From Alphaproteobacteria bacterium (GTDB lineage: Bacteria; Pseudomonadota; Alphaproteobacteria; Micavibrionales; Micavibrionaceae), in contig JAGNKE010000023.1 of assembly GCA_018000295.1 (NCBI GenBank), positions 1 through 41,565 of the forward strand: a stretch of 41,565 bases of DNA. The letters run 5' to 3'. The number at the start of each line of letters is the position of its first letter. The stretch's first letter is position 1. Below are positions 26,585 to 36,069 of this stretch, one piece after another. A program made the translations under genes and the position numbers. Under the pieces are notes generated by a model. It saw nothing but the letters and a program-made list of their open reading frames with translations. It ran no database searches and had not been told where the DNA came from.

Positions 26585-26610
26585 AAAATCCGTGGATTCG
26601 CGATTTTTTT
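26585..26610 (+). terminator. Terminator-like hairpin between leader ORF and aroG
   Basis: AAAATCCG pairs with CGCGATTTT (one bulged C) and is followed by a T-rich run. The stem is mostly A-T, so termination may be weak or conditional. The position between the 18-codon ORF and the DAHP synthase suggests transcript attenuation. Confidence 0.35.
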
Positions 26611-26688
26611 CTTAATGAATTGCTAAAACAGGCCAATTTATGCATAACTTCCTTTCCGAATGAGCGAATGTGTGCAAAGGAGCACCGA

Positions 26689-28083
26689 ATGTCGAAAACT
26701 TGGTCCCCGCAATCATGGAGAGAAAAGCCGATCAAGCAGCTCCCCGTCTATAAGGACGAGCAGGCGCTGAAGGCCGCTGAGCGCGAGATCGCCGCGATGC
26801 CTCCCCTTGTTTTTGCCGGAGAAGCCCGCGACTTGATGAAAAAGCTGGGGCAGGTCTCTGCCGGACAGGGGTTTCTATTACAGGGCGGCGATTGCGCCGA
26901 AAGCTTTGCCGAATTCAACGCTAATAAAATCCGCGACTCCTTCCGCGTCCTCCTGCAGATGGCTGTCATCCTGACCTATTCCGGCTCACTGCCCGTCGTT
27001 AAGGTGGGCCGCATGGCCGGACAATACGCCAAGCCGCGCTCCGAGGATATGGAAACAAAAGACGGCATGACTCTTCCGAGCTACCGGGGAGACAACATCA
27101 ACGCGTTCGATTTTACCCCTGAAGCCCGCGAACCTGACCCGCAGCGCATGGTCAAGGGATACAATCAGGCTGCCGCGACCTTGAACCTACTACGCGCTTT
27201 CGCCTCCGGCGGCTATGCCGACCTGAACAAGGTCCATCAGTGGAACCTCGGTTTCGTGGAAAACAGTCCGCTCGGCGAACGCTATCAGGATCTGGCGGAC
27301 CGCATCGACGATGCCCTGCGTTTCATGGCCGCCTGCGGCATCACCGCCGATGTCGTCCCCTCAATCCGCGAAACAAGTTTCTATACCTCTCACGAAGCCT
27401 TGCTTCTGCCTTACGAAGAGGCCATGACCCGCGTGGACAGCCTCACCGGCGACTGGTACGACACCTCCGCCCATTTCGTCTGGATCGGCGCGCGCACCCA
27501 TCAGGAAGACCACGCCCAGATCGAATTCGTGCGCGGTATCAAAAATCCGATCGGCCTGAAATGCTCCCCGGCATTGCAGCCCGACGAACTCATCCGCCTG
27601 ATCGATGCGCTGAACCCCGAAAACATCCCCGGCCGCCTCAGCCTGATCGCCCGCATGGGCTACCGGCAGGTGGAGGACAAACTCGCCCCGCTGGTGAGAA
27701 AAGTGAAACAGGAAGGCCGCACCGTCGTCTGGTCCTGCGACCCGATGCACGGCAATACGATCAAATCGAATAGCGGCTACAAAACCCGTCCGTTCGATCA
27801 CATCCTCGCTGAAGTGCGCGGTTTCTTCGCTGTTCACCGAACCGAAGGCACGCACCCCGGCGGCATCCATATCGAAATGACCGGGCAGAACGTGACGGAA
27901 TGCGTCGGGGGCGCGGAAGCCATTGGCGATGAAGACCTCTCCAACCGCTACCACACGCACTGCGACCCGCGCCTGAACGCCAATCAGGCGCTGGAACTGG
28001 CCTTCCTGATCTCCGATGAATTGAAGGCCATCCGGTCCAGAAACCCGGACCTGCGGAGCCTGAACCCGGCAGCGGCGGAATAA
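26689..28083 (+). CDS. aroG: Class II 3-deoxy-D-arabino-heptulosonate 7-phosphate synthase
   Basis: Condenses phosphoenolpyruvate and erythrose 4-phosphate, the first step of the shikimate (aromatic amino acid) pathway. Class II (plant-like) motifs are seen: [65 protein letters not shown] and [15 protein letters not shown]. At 464 residues it matches the family (about 450-480). I chose the ATG at 26689 with AAGGAG 7 nt upstream; the open frame upstream lacks a site. The upstream leader ORF and hairpin suggest regulation. nadE follows after a 60-nt gap. Confidence 0.95.
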   Translation: MSKTWSPQSWREKPIKQLPVYKDEQALKAAEREIAAMPPLVFAGEARDLMKKLGQVSAGQGFLLQGGDCAESFAEFNANKIRDSFRVLLQMAVILTYSGSLPVVKVGRMAGQYAKPRSEDMETKDGMTLPSYRGDNINAFDFTPEAREPDPQRMVKGYNQAAATLNLLRAFASGGYADLNKVHQWNLGFVENSPLGERYQDLADRIDDALRFMAACGITADVVPSIRETSFYTSHEALLLPYEEAMTRVDSLTGDWYDTSAHFVWIGARTHQEDHAQIEFVRGIKNPIGLKCSPALQPDELIRLIDALNPENIPGRLSLIARMGYRQVEDKLAPLVRKVKQEGRTVVWSCDPMHGNTIKSNSGYKTRPFDHILAEVRGFFAVHRTEGTHPGGIHIEMTGQNVTECVGGAEAIGDEDLSNRYHTHCDPRLNANQALELAFLISDELKAIRSRNPDLRSLNPAAAE

Positions 28084-28143
28084 GGGGTTTGCAGGAAAAT
28101 CCCTTTACGCTAGGCTGGGGAACTTTTGAGACAGGCTGATAAC

Positions 28144-29823
28144 ATGACCTCTTCATTGCCCCTCCGCATCGGCATGGCGCAGATAAACCCCGTTCTGGGC
28201 GACCTTACGGGCAACAAGAAAAAAATTCTGTCCGCGTGGGAGCATTTCGACTCAAACGCCGATCTGGTCGTCTTCCCCGAAATGGTGACCTGCGGATACC
28301 CCCCCGAAGACCTTGTGCTGAAACCCGTCTTCCTCGAAAAAATAGAACAGCAGGTCGAAGACCTTGTCACAGCAAGCAAAAATAAAAATTCCGGTGCGGT
28401 CATATCGACCCCGTGGCGTGTCCACGGCGAACGCTATAACGCCGCCCTCCTGATCGCCGAGGGAAAAATCCTCGCCACGTCGCTCAAACACGAACTCCCC
28501 AACTACGGCGTCTTCGACGAACAGCGCCTGTTTAAGGCCGGACCTCTGCCCGATCCTGTTTCCTTCAAAGGCATAAAACTCGGGATCATGACCTGCGAGG
28601 ATATGTGGTTCGGTCGCTGTGCGAAAAACCTGAAGGACAAGGGCGCGCAAATTCTGATCGTCCCCAACGGCAGCCCCTTTTCGCAAAGGCACCTCTCCCG
28701 CAGACTCCTGCAGGCTCATCGCCGTGTACGCGAAACCGGCCTGCCGTTGGTCTATGTCAATCAGGTCGGCGGGCAGGATGAGTTGGTCTTCGACGGCGCG
28801 TCATTTGCCCTGAATGAAAAAGGGGAATGTATCCATCGGTCCCCCACCTTCTCCGAGAGCCTCGATCTTCTCGCGCCGGAGATATGGGCGAAAACGGGCG
28901 AGAGCCTGAAATCACTCTCCGAAGACTCCCTGCCCCTCTGCGGCCTCGGCGATGTTTACGGTGCCCTGATGCTGGGCCTGCGCGATTATATCGCCAAGAA
29001 CGGCTTCCCCGGCGTCATCCTCGGCCTTTCGGGCGGGATCGACAGCGCGATCAGCGCCATGATCGCCGCCGATGCGCTCGGCCCGGACAAGGTGCGCTGC
29101 GTGATGATGCCCTCGCGCTTCACCTCTCAGGAAAGCCTTGATGACGCCGCCGCGATGGCAAAAAATCTGAGCATCCGTCTGGACAATATCTCCATCGAAA
29201 AACCCTTTGCCGCGTTTCAGGATGTGCTGGCCCCTTACTTGGATAAAAACACGCCCGCGATAACCCATGAAAATATCCAACCCCGCGCCCGCGGCCTCAT
29301 CCTCATGGCGCTTTCGAATGCGACAGGCGCGATGGTGCTTTCAACTGGAAACAAATCCGAAATGGCTGTCGGCTACGCGACGCTCTATGGCGATATGTGC
29401 GGGGGATTTAATGTCCTCAAAGACCTTTATAAAATGGAGGTCTACGCCCTCTCCCGCTGGCGCAATGAAAACATCCCATCGGGCAGCCTTGCCCCCGCCG
29501 GAGCCAGAATACCCGAGAATATCTTCACCAAAGCGCCCACCGCCGAACTCAAGGACAACCAGACCGATCAGGACACCCTGCCCCCCTATAAGGATCTGGA
29601 CGATATCCTCGAAGGCCTGATCGAGAACGAGCAAAGCGTGGCCGAAATCGCCGCCCGTGGCCACGCCCCGGAAACCGTGCTGAAAGTCTGGACAATGCTC
29701 GACCGGGCCGAATACAAACGCCGACAGGCACCGCCGGGGGTCAAGATCTCCTCCCGCGCCTTTGGCCGCGACCGCCGCTACCCCATCACCAACCATTTCC
29801 TTAAAACCATTGAAAAAGCCTGA
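28144..29823 (+). CDS. nadE: Glutamine-dependent NAD+ synthetase
   Basis: Converts nicotinic acid adenine dinucleotide to NAD+ with ammonia taken from glutamine. The N-terminal nitrilase-type glutaminase domain has the catalytic triad Glu46 (VVFPEM), Lys115 (LKHELPNYG) and Cys151 (MTCEDMW). The C-terminal NAD synthase domain has the SGGIDS ATP-pyrophosphatase loop. At 559 residues it has the full two-domain length. I chose the ATG at 28144; a TTG 6 codons upstream is open. It follows the DAHP synthase and precedes gltX by 49 nt. Confidence 0.95.
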   Translation: MTSSLPLRIGMAQINPVLGDLTGNKKKILSAWEHFDSNADLVVFPEMVTCGYPPEDLVLKPVFLEKIEQQVEDLVTASKNKNSGAVISTPWRVHGERYNAALLIAEGKILATSLKHELPNYGVFDEQRLFKAGPLPDPVSFKGIKLGIMTCEDMWFGRCAKNLKDKGAQILIVPNGSPFSQRHLSRRLLQAHRRVRETGLPLVYVNQVGGQDELVFDGASFALNEKGECIHRSPTFSESLDLLAPEIWAKTGESLKSLSEDSLPLCGLGDVYGALMLGLRDYIAKNGFPGVILGLSGGIDSAISAMIAADALGPDKVRCVMMPSRFTSQESLDDAAAMAKNLSIRLDNISIEKPFAAFQDVLAPYLDKNTPAITHENIQPRARGLILMALSNATGAMVLSTGNKSEMAVGYATLYGDMCGGFNVLKDLYKMEVYALSRWRNENIPSGSLAPAGARIPENIFTKAPTAELKDNQTDQDTLPPYKDLDDILEGLIENEQSVAEIAARGHAPETVLKVWTMLDRAEYKRRQAPPGVKISSRAFGRDRRYPITNHFLKTIEKA

Positions 29824-29871
29824 ACTTCCGGCTATTGAGGAAGACCGAAGCGGAAGCAAGAAAGCTATAAA

Positions 29872-31206
29872 ATGACGATCAGAGTAAGATTCGCCCCCTC
29901 GCCCACCGGAATGCTGCATATCGGCAATGCCCGCACGGCGCTGATTACTTGGCTTTACGCCCGCTCCAGGAATGGCCATTTCCTGCTCCGCATCGACGAC
30001 ACCGACCTCGAACGCTCGAAGAAGGAATATGAGGACGCCATCGAGGACGGCCTGAAATGGCTCGGCATGAACTGGGATGAAAAGACCCGCCAGCAGGACC
30101 GCCTCGATTATTACAACGTCAAGATCGAGCAGCTCAAGGCCTCCGGCCGACTCTACCCGTGCTATGAAACCTCCGAGGAACTGGAACTCAAACGCAAAAG
30201 CCAGCTCGCCCGCAAACTGCCGCCCCTTTATGACCGTGAGGCGCTGAAACTCACCGACGAGCAGAAAAAAGCCTTTGAGGCGCAAGGCCGCAAGCCGCAC
30301 TGGCGCTTTAAAATGAACCACGCCCCCATCCGCTGGGACGACGAGGTGCGCGGCCCCGTGCATTTCGAGGGCGCAGATATGTCCGACCCCGTCCTGATCC
30401 GTGAGGACGGCAGCCCGCTTTATCACCTCTGCTCGGTGATCGACGATATCGACTATCAAATGACCCACATCGTACGCGGCGAGGATCATGTGACGAATAC
30501 CGCCATGCACGTGCAGATGTTCGAGGCGCTGGGCGCGAAACCGCCCTCATTCGCCCATTTGCCCCTGCTCTCCGACGCGCACGGCGGCAAGCTATCCAAG
30601 CGCCTCGGCGCATTGAACCTCAAGGAACTGCGCGATCAGGAGGGGCTGGAACCCATGGCGGTGGTCAGCCTTCTGGCCCGCCTCGGAACGTCCGACCCCA
30701 TCGAGCCCTTCACCGAGATGAAAGACGTGATCGGCCATTTCGATATCGCCAAATTCGGCCGCGGCACCCCGAAATTCGATCAGGAGGAACTCACCCGCCT
30801 GAACGCCAAGATCCTGCATCATATGTCCTACACACAGATAAAACCCCGTCTTACCCAGATCGGCCTCACGGAAATGAGCGAAAGCTTCTGGGAAATCGTG
30901 CGCCCCAACCTCGAAAAGCTGGAGGACGCAAAGGAATGGTGGCGCGTCGCCAACGGCCCGGTCGAACCCGTGATCGAAGATCAGGCCTTTATCACCGAAG
31001 CCGCGAAGCTCCTGCCCGCCACGCCCTGGACCCGCGATACGTGGGGCGTCTGGGTCGATGCCGTAAAAATCCAGACGGGCCGTAAGGGCAAGCAGCTTTT
31101 CATGCCCCTCCGCAAAGCTTTAACAGGCATGGAACACGGCCCCGAACTCGCCGACCTTCTTCTGCTGATAGGACCGGAAAAAACGCGCAAACGCCTCGGG
31201 GCTTAG
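29872..31206 (+). CDS. gltX: Glutamyl-tRNA synthetase
   Basis: Class I synthetase that charges tRNA with glutamate. The HIGH motif is HIGN (residues ~16-19) in RFAPSPTGMLHIGNART, and the KMSKS motif reads KLSKR near residue 240 (DAHGGKLSKRLGALN). Other family motifs (RIDDTDLERSKKEYE, YPCYET) agree with the GltX type common in alphaproteobacteria, many of which have two copies. At 444 residues it is slightly short. It is read on the same strand as nadE. The next gene starts immediately after its stop. Confidence 0.94.
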   Translation: MTIRVRFAPSPTGMLHIGNARTALITWLYARSRNGHFLLRIDDTDLERSKKEYEDAIEDGLKWLGMNWDEKTRQQDRLDYYNVKIEQLKASGRLYPCYETSEELELKRKSQLARKLPPLYDREALKLTDEQKKAFEAQGRKPHWRFKMNHAPIRWDDEVRGPVHFEGADMSDPVLIREDGSPLYHLCSVIDDIDYQMTHIVRGEDHVTNTAMHVQMFEALGAKPPSFAHLPLLSDAHGGKLSKRLGALNLKELRDQEGLEPMAVVSLLARLGTSDPIEPFTEMKDVIGHFDIAKFGRGTPKFDQEELTRLNAKILHHMSYTQIKPRLTQIGLTEMSESFWEIVRPNLEKLEDAKEWWRVANGPVEPVIEDQAFITEAAKLLPATPWTRDTWGVWVDAVKIQTGRKGKQLFMPLRKALTGMEHGPELADLLLLIGPEKTRKRLGA

Positions 31207-31728
31207 ATGCCGCGAAAAAAATTGACCCAAGCCGAAAGGCAAGAGCGCATAGAATATATAAAACGGCTCATCAAATGTGCTGAATCTGGTGATTCTGACT
31301 GTCAAAATCTTCTGGGTACAAACTTGGCAACAGGAGGTTTCTATGTCGTTCATCAGGACGAAGAAGGCGCGGTCTACTGGTACGCACAGGCCGTAAAAAA
31401 CGGCAATATCGACGCCAAATGGAACGTGGCCACCATGATCGAGAAAGGCGAAGGCGGCCTAAAGCCGAACATTCCCTATGCGCTCATGCTGATGGATCTA
31501 GCCGCAAGAGAAGGAGAAACAACTGCCGATCTCTTTTTATCCGATCTCTATCGGGAGGGGTATTACGGGATAGAAATTGATCTCGCAAAAAGCGAAATGT
31601 ACCGAAAAATGCATGATGAGGCGAGAGAACAGCCAGAATATGATTTGGGGCAACCCGTCGATATCGAAAAAGACCTTGGCCTCGTCTTAAAAAAGCCCGT
31701 TGTTGGATTTATAGATCATCCCGGATAA
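31207..31728 (+). CDS. Sel1-repeat protein (173 aa)
   Basis: Soluble protein of TPR-like Sel1 repeats; a helical binding scaffold with no catalytic motif. Repeat units visible are ESGDSDCQNLLGTNLATGGF, DEEGAVYWYAQAVKNGNIDAKWNVA and IPYALMLMDLAAREGETTADLFLSDLYREG. The N-terminal ~25 residues (KKLTQAERQERIEYIKRLIKC) are a charged helix. It starts one base after the gltX stop, so it is co-transcribed with it. Partner unknown. Confidence 0.75.
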   Translation: MPRKKLTQAERQERIEYIKRLIKCAESGDSDCQNLLGTNLATGGFYVVHQDEEGAVYWYAQAVKNGNIDAKWNVATMIEKGEGGLKPNIPYALMLMDLAAREGETTADLFLSDLYREGYYGIEIDLAKSEMYRKMHDEAREQPEYDLGQPVDIEKDLGLVLKKPVVGFIDHPG

Positions 31729-31735
31729 GACAGCA

Positions 31736-32071
31736 ATGGAACAAGAAAACACTTTTAAAAAAGTCATTTTCGGTATGCTTGCAAGTATTCTGTTTATGGT
31801 AGTTTTAAAATTTGTTTGGACTCTGATTTCTGGTGCGCCAATACAAGACTTTTTTACGAATCCTGAGAGGATGCCTATCGCAATATTCTTCGGGAGCTTT
31901 CTTCCACTACTTGCCTTACTTCATCCGCATGGTTGGATTTTTTTACTAGCTTTTGTTTTCCTCATATACTTAGAAAGTACCTTTCTGGGGAAAAAATACC
32001 TGCATTTTTCGGTGTTTATTAGCTACAGCATATGGATGATGTTTGGATTGTGGATAGCAGCAACTGCGTAG
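31736..32071 (+). CDS. Small membrane protein, three or four TM segments (111 aa)
   Basis: Not recognised. Hydrophobic segments at residues ~9-31 (VIFGMLASILFMVVLKFVWTL), ~47-63, ~66-82 (GWIFLLAFVFLIYLE) and ~91-109 suggest an inner-membrane protein with both ends short. It starts 7 nt after the Sel1 gene. Base composition is A+T-rich relative to gltX. Confidence 0.6.
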   Translation: MEQENTFKKVIFGMLASILFMVVLKFVWTLISGAPIQDFFTNPERMPIAIFFGSFLPLLALLHPHGWIFLLAFVFLIYLESTFLGKKYLHFSVFISYSIWMMFGLWIAATA

Positions 32072-32083
32072 GTCTCATAAAAC

Positions 32084-32109
32084 AAGCCCCCGATCCGGAC
32101 CGGGGGCTT
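32084..32109 (-). terminator. Rho-independent terminator of the 78-aa gene
   Basis: AAGCCCCCG (32084-32092) and CGGGGGCTT (32101-32109) form a 9-bp stem with an 8-nt loop. On the minus strand the hairpin is followed by GTTTTATG. It also lies downstream of the plus-strand membrane gene, where it may stop read-through. Confidence 0.8.
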
Positions 32110-32161
32110 GCCGAAAGACTGAGAAAGAAAAAAACCAGTAAGTTAAGTGCGAACGCAGAAC

Positions 32162-32398
32162 TTAGTGGGAACGGTTCTTCAACGTAAACAGGAATTTTTC
32201 CAGCTTTTTGGCATCGTTATTCGTCGCCTCGGGCCACAGCAACTCAACCGTGTTGTAGAACGCCTGACGGCCTTCGACGAACAAGTGGTCGCACAAGAGA
32301 ACCTTTCTCTTGGGGCTGAGCGACGCAAATTCTTCAATGATGCTGAAAGGCTTCTCCGCGCTTTCAACGATTTCCCGTAATCCGCTTCTCATGAGCAT
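32162..32398 (-). CDS. Small hypothetical protein (78 aa)
   Basis: Not recognised. It is helical and slightly basic at the C-terminus: LREIVESAEKPFSIIEEFASLSPKRKVLLCDHLF, then EGRQAFYNTVELLWPEATNNDAKKLEKFLF. A GGGGGAT site lies about 8 nt before the ATG. A clean terminator follows the stop, so it looks like a monocistronic gene. No membrane segment or signal peptide is present. Confidence 0.65.
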   Translation of the reverse strand: MLMRSGLREIVESAEKPFSIIEEFASLSPKRKVLLCDHLFVEGRQAFYNTVELLWPEATNNDAKKLEKFLFTLKNRSH

Positions 32399-32567
32399 TT
32401 TTTTATCCCCCTAACGAATCGATAAGTCCACACGCCGTGTATTCTAGCGGACTCCATATATACAGAGATTCCCGAAAGCAGTAAAGCTTTGTTGAAAAAT
32501 GCAAAATAATCAATAGGATAGCTATTTACGATTTTTTCATCTTTTTAAGGTTTTTGAGGAAAACCCT

Positions 32568-33293
32568 ATGGTTTGCATGATTCTGGTCCAGCCCCAGATG
32601 GGCGAGAATATCGGCGCGGCGGCCCGTTCCATGCTGAATTTCGGCCTCGCGGAGCTGCGCCTCGTCGCCCCCCGCGACGGCTGGCCGAACGAAAAGGCCG
32701 ACACCATGTCCGCCGGCGCCCTCGCCGCCATGCCACCCGTCAGGGTGTTTGACACGTTGCAGGACGCTATCGCCGACCTGCATTTCGTTCTGGGCACCAC
32801 CGCCCGCCCCCGCGACATGGTCAAGCCTGTCTTCGCCCCTGCCGAGGCCGTCAAGGAAGCCGCCGCCCGCGAACAATCCGGCCAGAAGGCGGGCTTTCTG
32901 TTCGGCGCGGAACGCATGGGCCTGCTCAACGATGACATCGCCCTTTGCCAGGGCGTGGTAAACATCCCTGTCAACCCGGATTTTACCTCCCTGAACATCG
33001 CCACAGCCGTGCTGGTGATGGCCTATGAATGGTCGCGTCTTCACCTCGCCCCGCCCGCCTCCGGCCTGCACCGCAAGGACAGCCTTCCGGCAGAGCAGGT
33101 AGGGATTGAAGGGTTCCTCGGTCGCCTCATCCTCGAACTGGAGGAAAAGCATTTCTTCCGCTCCGGCGAAGTCGCCCCCTACATGAAGCGCAACCTGCGG
33201 AACCTCTTCGTGCGCGCCGATATCACGGAGCAGGAGTTGCGGACCCTGCATGGCGTCCTCTCTGCCCTCCTCGGCAAAAACAGCGAACCCTAA
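32568..33293 (+). CDS. trmJ: tRNA (cytidine/uridine-2'-O-)-methyltransferase TrmJ-like (SpoU family)
   Basis: SPOUT-family methyltransferase that methylates ribose 2'-OH, usually at tRNA position 32. Motifs of the trefoil knot are seen: VQPQMGENIGAAARSMLNFG (motif 1), FLFGAERMGLLNDD (motif 2) and PVNPDFTSLNIATAVLVMAYE (motif 3). At 241 residues it fits TrmJ. The GAGG site lies about 9 nt before the ATG. A convergent terminator separates it from rpsD. The exact tRNA position modified is inferred from the family. Confidence 0.88.
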   Translation: MVCMILVQPQMGENIGAAARSMLNFGLAELRLVAPRDGWPNEKADTMSAGALAAMPPVRVFDTLQDAIADLHFVLGTTARPRDMVKPVFAPAEAVKEAAAREQSGQKAGFLFGAERMGLLNDDIALCQGVVNIPVNPDFTSLNIATAVLVMAYEWSRLHLAPPASGLHRKDSLPAEQVGIEGFLGRLILELEEKHFFRSGEVAPYMKRNLRNLFVRADITEQELRTLHGVLSALLGKNSEP

Positions 33294-33304
33294 ACGAAAA
33301 AAGC

Positions 33305-33331
33305 AAAAGCCGCCCGATAAAGGCGGCTTTT
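33305..33331. terminator. Bidirectional Rho-independent terminator between trmJ and rpsD
   Basis: AAAAGCCGCC (33305-33314) and GGCGGCTTTT (33322-33331) form a 10-bp stem with a 7-nt loop. T-runs are present on both strands, so it terminates both convergent genes. Confidence 0.9.
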
Positions 33332-33353
33332 TGAATTCGGTTTGTTGAAATTC

Positions 33354-33971
33354 TTAGCGCGAGTAAAACTCGACCACCAGATTCGGCTCGATCTGTACCG
33401 GATACGGCACATCCTCAAGCTTGGGAACGCGCAGGTAAGTGGCTTTCAGCGCCTTCTTGTCGCAATCGATGTAATCCGGCACATCGCGCTCGGGCGTCTC
33501 GATGGCCACCATGATCAGCGGCATTTTCTTCGATTTTTCGCGGATCTCGACCACATCGCCCTCTTTCACGAGGTAGGACGGGATATTGATAACCTTGCCG
33601 TTCACGGTCACGTGGCGGTGATTCACCAACTGGCGCGCAGAGAACACCGTCGGCGCGAAACATGCGCGGTAGACGATGGCATCCAGACGGCTTTCCAGCA
33701 ATCCGATGAGGTTTTGGCTGGTATCGCCTTTCATACGGGAAGCTTCCTGGAAATAGCGGCGGAACTGGCGCTCCCCGATGTTGCCGTAATAGCCCTTCAG
33801 TCGCTGCTTGGCGGAAAGCTGAACGCCATAGCCTGTAGGCTTGCCGCGCTGGGCGCCGTGCATCCCGGGTCCGGTCTGGCGCTTGTTGTGAGGGGACTTC
33901 GGACGCCCCCAGAGGTTGACGCCAAGACGACGGTCGATTTTGTGCTTGGAACTGAGTCTTTTTCCACTCAT
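33354..33971 (-). CDS. rpsD: 30S ribosomal protein S4
   Basis: Primary 16S rRNA-binding protein of the small subunit, also involved in decoding fidelity. N-terminal S4 segment [25 protein letters not shown], then the S4 RNA-binding domain [33 protein letters not shown], and the C-terminal [18 protein letters not shown]. At 205 residues it is typical. I chose the ATG at 33971 with AAAGG 8 nt upstream; a longer frame to 34022 is not supported. It lies alone, convergent with trmJ. Confidence 0.97.
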   Translation of the reverse strand: MSGKRLSSKHKIDRRLGVNLWGRPKSPHNKRQTGPGMHGAQRGKPTGYGVQLSAKQRLKGYYGNIGERQFRRYFQEASRMKGDTSQNLIGLLESRLDAIVYRACFAPTVFSARQLVNHRHVTVNGKVINIPSYLVKEGDVVEIREKSKKMPLIMVAIETPERDVPDYIDCDKKALKATYLRVPKLEDVPYPVQIEPNLVVEFYSR

Positions 33972-34105
33972 GATTATAGCCTTTCTTATGTTGTCCCGGC
34001 AGTCCGTAAAGGTTTGAATCAAAATATATACTTTGGTTCAACGGGGGGCCAAAGGCCTCCACTTTCCCGGGAATGCCGCGATTTATAACGATTTTTGGGA
34101 AAATG

Positions 34106-35314
34106 TCAAATCTTTGCTGGCGGCAAAGCCCCGTCGGCTTCGGAATACCGGGCATAGACATCCTTGAGCCGCAGGAAAGGCTTCTCGAAGTAACGAAAGC
34201 TCGTCCAAGCGACGATAAAGCTCAAGGGTGCGCCGGTCGCAAGAAGAACCGTATGAATGAAAGTAAATCCCTGGTGATTCATTATCTCCTGCTGCACGAT
34301 CACGCACATGATCAGCCAGTGATACACATACATCCCGTAACTGACCTTTCCGATCTCCCTGAGGAACGAGAGGCGAAAAAAACGCCGGATTAAATGCTCC
34401 TCGTCGGCCGTCACGACCCAGCCTAGAAACGATGCAAAAAACAGAGAGACTGGAAAAATCCCAAACATTAGTACCTCGCGGTCACGTCCCCAGAGATTGC
34501 CGTTCAGGAGCGCAAGGAGACAAACCGCAGCCAAAGAAACCGCCATCCCCCTAGCAAAAATGACGTTCAAACGCCGGGGATCGTCTTGTCTGGAAAGCAA
34601 ATAAACGAGCCCTGCACCGAGCAAAAGGCCATCCAACCGGGACGGAGTAATCGAGAACGCCATATTCAGTTGCCATTTGGCTGCTAGGTAAAACCTAAAC
34701 AAAAAGGATAGAAATATCAGAACAAAGAGGACAGGCTCAACTATCCCGCGCCGATATGCCCAAACGAACACTACAGGCCAAAAAATATAAAACTGCTCTT
34801 CGATGGCCAGAGACCAAAAATGCTCGAAGTAGAGGATGTAGTCGTAACCGAAAACCGAAAACCAGTTCTGCAGGTAAAGAAAATAAAGGCTAAAGCGAAG
34901 TGTGAATGTGGTTCCGTAAAACAATACGAACAATAAAAAAGAGAAAATCAGCACGGCGTAGTAAAGCGGAAAAATCCGCAAGGTTCTGCGGATATAGAAG
35001 TTCCTGAAACACTTTTGCTGATTGGCAGTGTCCATCAGGATGCCTGTGATCAGAAACCCTGAAATGACGAAAAAAAGATCGACCCCGCACCAGCCGATCA
35101 TCGTGAATTCATAGTAAAACCGTCCGGCATCCCAAATCGTCGCCGCGTCGGCCGCTACCCTGTCTGGCCCGGCCATCAAGGCGCTATGAAAATAAATCAC
35201 GATCATTACGGCAAGCGCCCGCAGCCCGTCAATCTCAGGATAATAGCGCCCGACAACCAACGGGCTTTTTGTTACGGCTTCAGAATCCTGTTTTCTCATC
35301 ATTCTAATATGCAC
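34106..35314 (-). CDS. Acyltransferase 3 family membrane protein (OafA/YrhL-like)
   Basis: Integral membrane acyltransferase of the kind that O-acetylates sugars of LPS O-antigen, peptidoglycan or exopolysaccharide. Family motifs are YYPEIDGLRALAVMIVIYFHS (with the conserved Arg and His), DLFFVISGFLITGIL, RRTLRIFPLYY, and FWSLAIEEQFYIFWP. About ten TM helices are visible. At 402 residues it is the usual length without an attached SGNH domain. The target sugar is unknown. It is divergent from the carbonic anhydrase. Confidence 0.9.
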   Translation of the reverse strand: MHIRMMRKQDSEAVTKSPLVVGRYYPEIDGLRALAVMIVIYFHSALMAGPDRVAADAATIWDAGRFYYEFTMIGWCGVDLFFVISGFLITGILMDTANQQKCFRNFYIRRTLRIFPLYYAVLIFSFLLFVLFYGTTFTLRFSLYFLYLQNWFSVFGYDYILYFEHFWSLAIEEQFYIFWPVVFVWAYRRGIVEPVLFVLIFLSFLFRFYLAAKWQLNMAFSITPSRLDGLLLGAGLVYLLSRQDDPRRLNVIFARGMAVSLAAVCLLALLNGNLWGRDREVLMFGIFPVSLFFASFLGWVVTADEEHLIRRFFRLSFLREIGKVSYGMYVYHWLIMCVIVQQEIMNHQGFTFIHTVLLATGAPLSFIVAWTSFRYFEKPFLRLKDVYARYSEADGALPPAKI

Positions 35315-35364
35315 TCTGCTCCCCTCGCTGCAATCGCAAATTTCTCGAAACGCGCAAAAACGAA

Positions 35365-35393
35365 TTGCCTCAAGCCCCTCTAACCCCTATAAA
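35365..35393 (+). promoter_or_regulatory. Putative sigma70 promoter of the carbonic anhydrase gene
   Basis: TTGCCT (35365-35370) and TATAAA (35388-35393) are separated by exactly 17 nt. They lie about 35 nt upstream of the ATG at 35428. Confidence 0.6.
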
Positions 35394-35427
35394 AAGCAGC
35401 CGTTAATCAGACAAGGAATTAACACTC

Positions 35428-36063
35428 ATGGCGGAAGTCAAAGCTCTTCTGGAAGGTTACCGGGAATTTTACCGCAAATATTACACCTCCGGCGACACGC
35501 TCTATGGGGATCTGACCCGGCAGGGCCAATCGCCGAAAACCCTGATCATCGCCTGTAGCGATTCACGCGTCGATCCCTCGATCATCACCGAGGCACGACC
35601 GGGCGATATTTTTGTGATCCGCAACGTCGCCAACCTTGTGCCGCCTTATCAGGCTGGTGATTCCGGACTGCACGGGGTCAGCGCGGCTCTGGAGTTCGCG
35701 GTTCGCATCCTGGAGGTCAGACATATCGTCGTTCTCGGTCATACGCATTGCGCGGGCGTCAAAACACTGCTGGAATCAGACGACATGGATAACACTGATT
35801 TTATCGGAAGCTGGGTCAAGATCGCAGCAAAGGCGAGGGAAAAAGTCCTCGCCGAGCCGGGAACGGAGCCTGCACAACATCGCTGCGAAAAGGAATGCAT
35901 CCTGCACTCCCTAAGAAACCTCACCGGATTTCCGTGGATTAAAGAGAGAATAGAGTCGAAAGTCTTAAAACTTCACGGCTGGTATTTTTCCATCGAGGAC
36001 GGAAAATTGCAGGAATATAACCCGCAACGCGGGCTTTTTACGTCTATTTCCACAGGAACATAA
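35428..36063 (+). CDS. Beta-carbonic anhydrase
   Basis: Zinc enzyme for the reversible hydration of CO2 to bicarbonate. The zinc ligands and catalytic residues appear as ACSDSRVDP (Cys43, Asp45, Arg47) and VVLGHTHCAG (His105, Cys108). At 211 residues it is typical of bacterial beta enzymes. AAGGA lies about 10 nt before the ATG, with a good promoter upstream. A short terminator-like hairpin occurs within its last codons. It ends 6 nt before the convergent MarR-type gene. Confidence 0.95.
   Translation: MAEVKALLEGYREFYRKYYTSGDTLYGDLTRQGQSPKTLIIACSDSRVDPSIITEARPGDIFVIRNVANLVPPYQAGDSGLHGVSAALEFAVRILEVRHIVVLGHTHCAGVKTLLESDDMDNTDFIGSWVKIAAKAREKVLAEPGTEPAQHRCEKECILHSLRNLTGFPWIKERIESKVLKLHGWYFSIEDGKLQEYNPQRGLFTSISTGT
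36021..36039 (+). terminator. Terminator-like hairpin inside the end of the carbonic anhydrase gene
   Basis: CCCGC and GCGGG form a 5-bp stem with an AAC loop, followed by CTTTTT. It lies about 20 nt before the carbonic anhydrase stop codon, so termination here would cut the message before its stop. The short stem suggests it is weak. Confidence 0.3.
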
Positions 36064-36069
36064 AAGCCC

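Noticed and set aside
29341..30510. 389-codon antisense frame across nadE and gltX
   Set aside because: It spans two well-identified genes in the antisense direction with no motif; it is a shadow.
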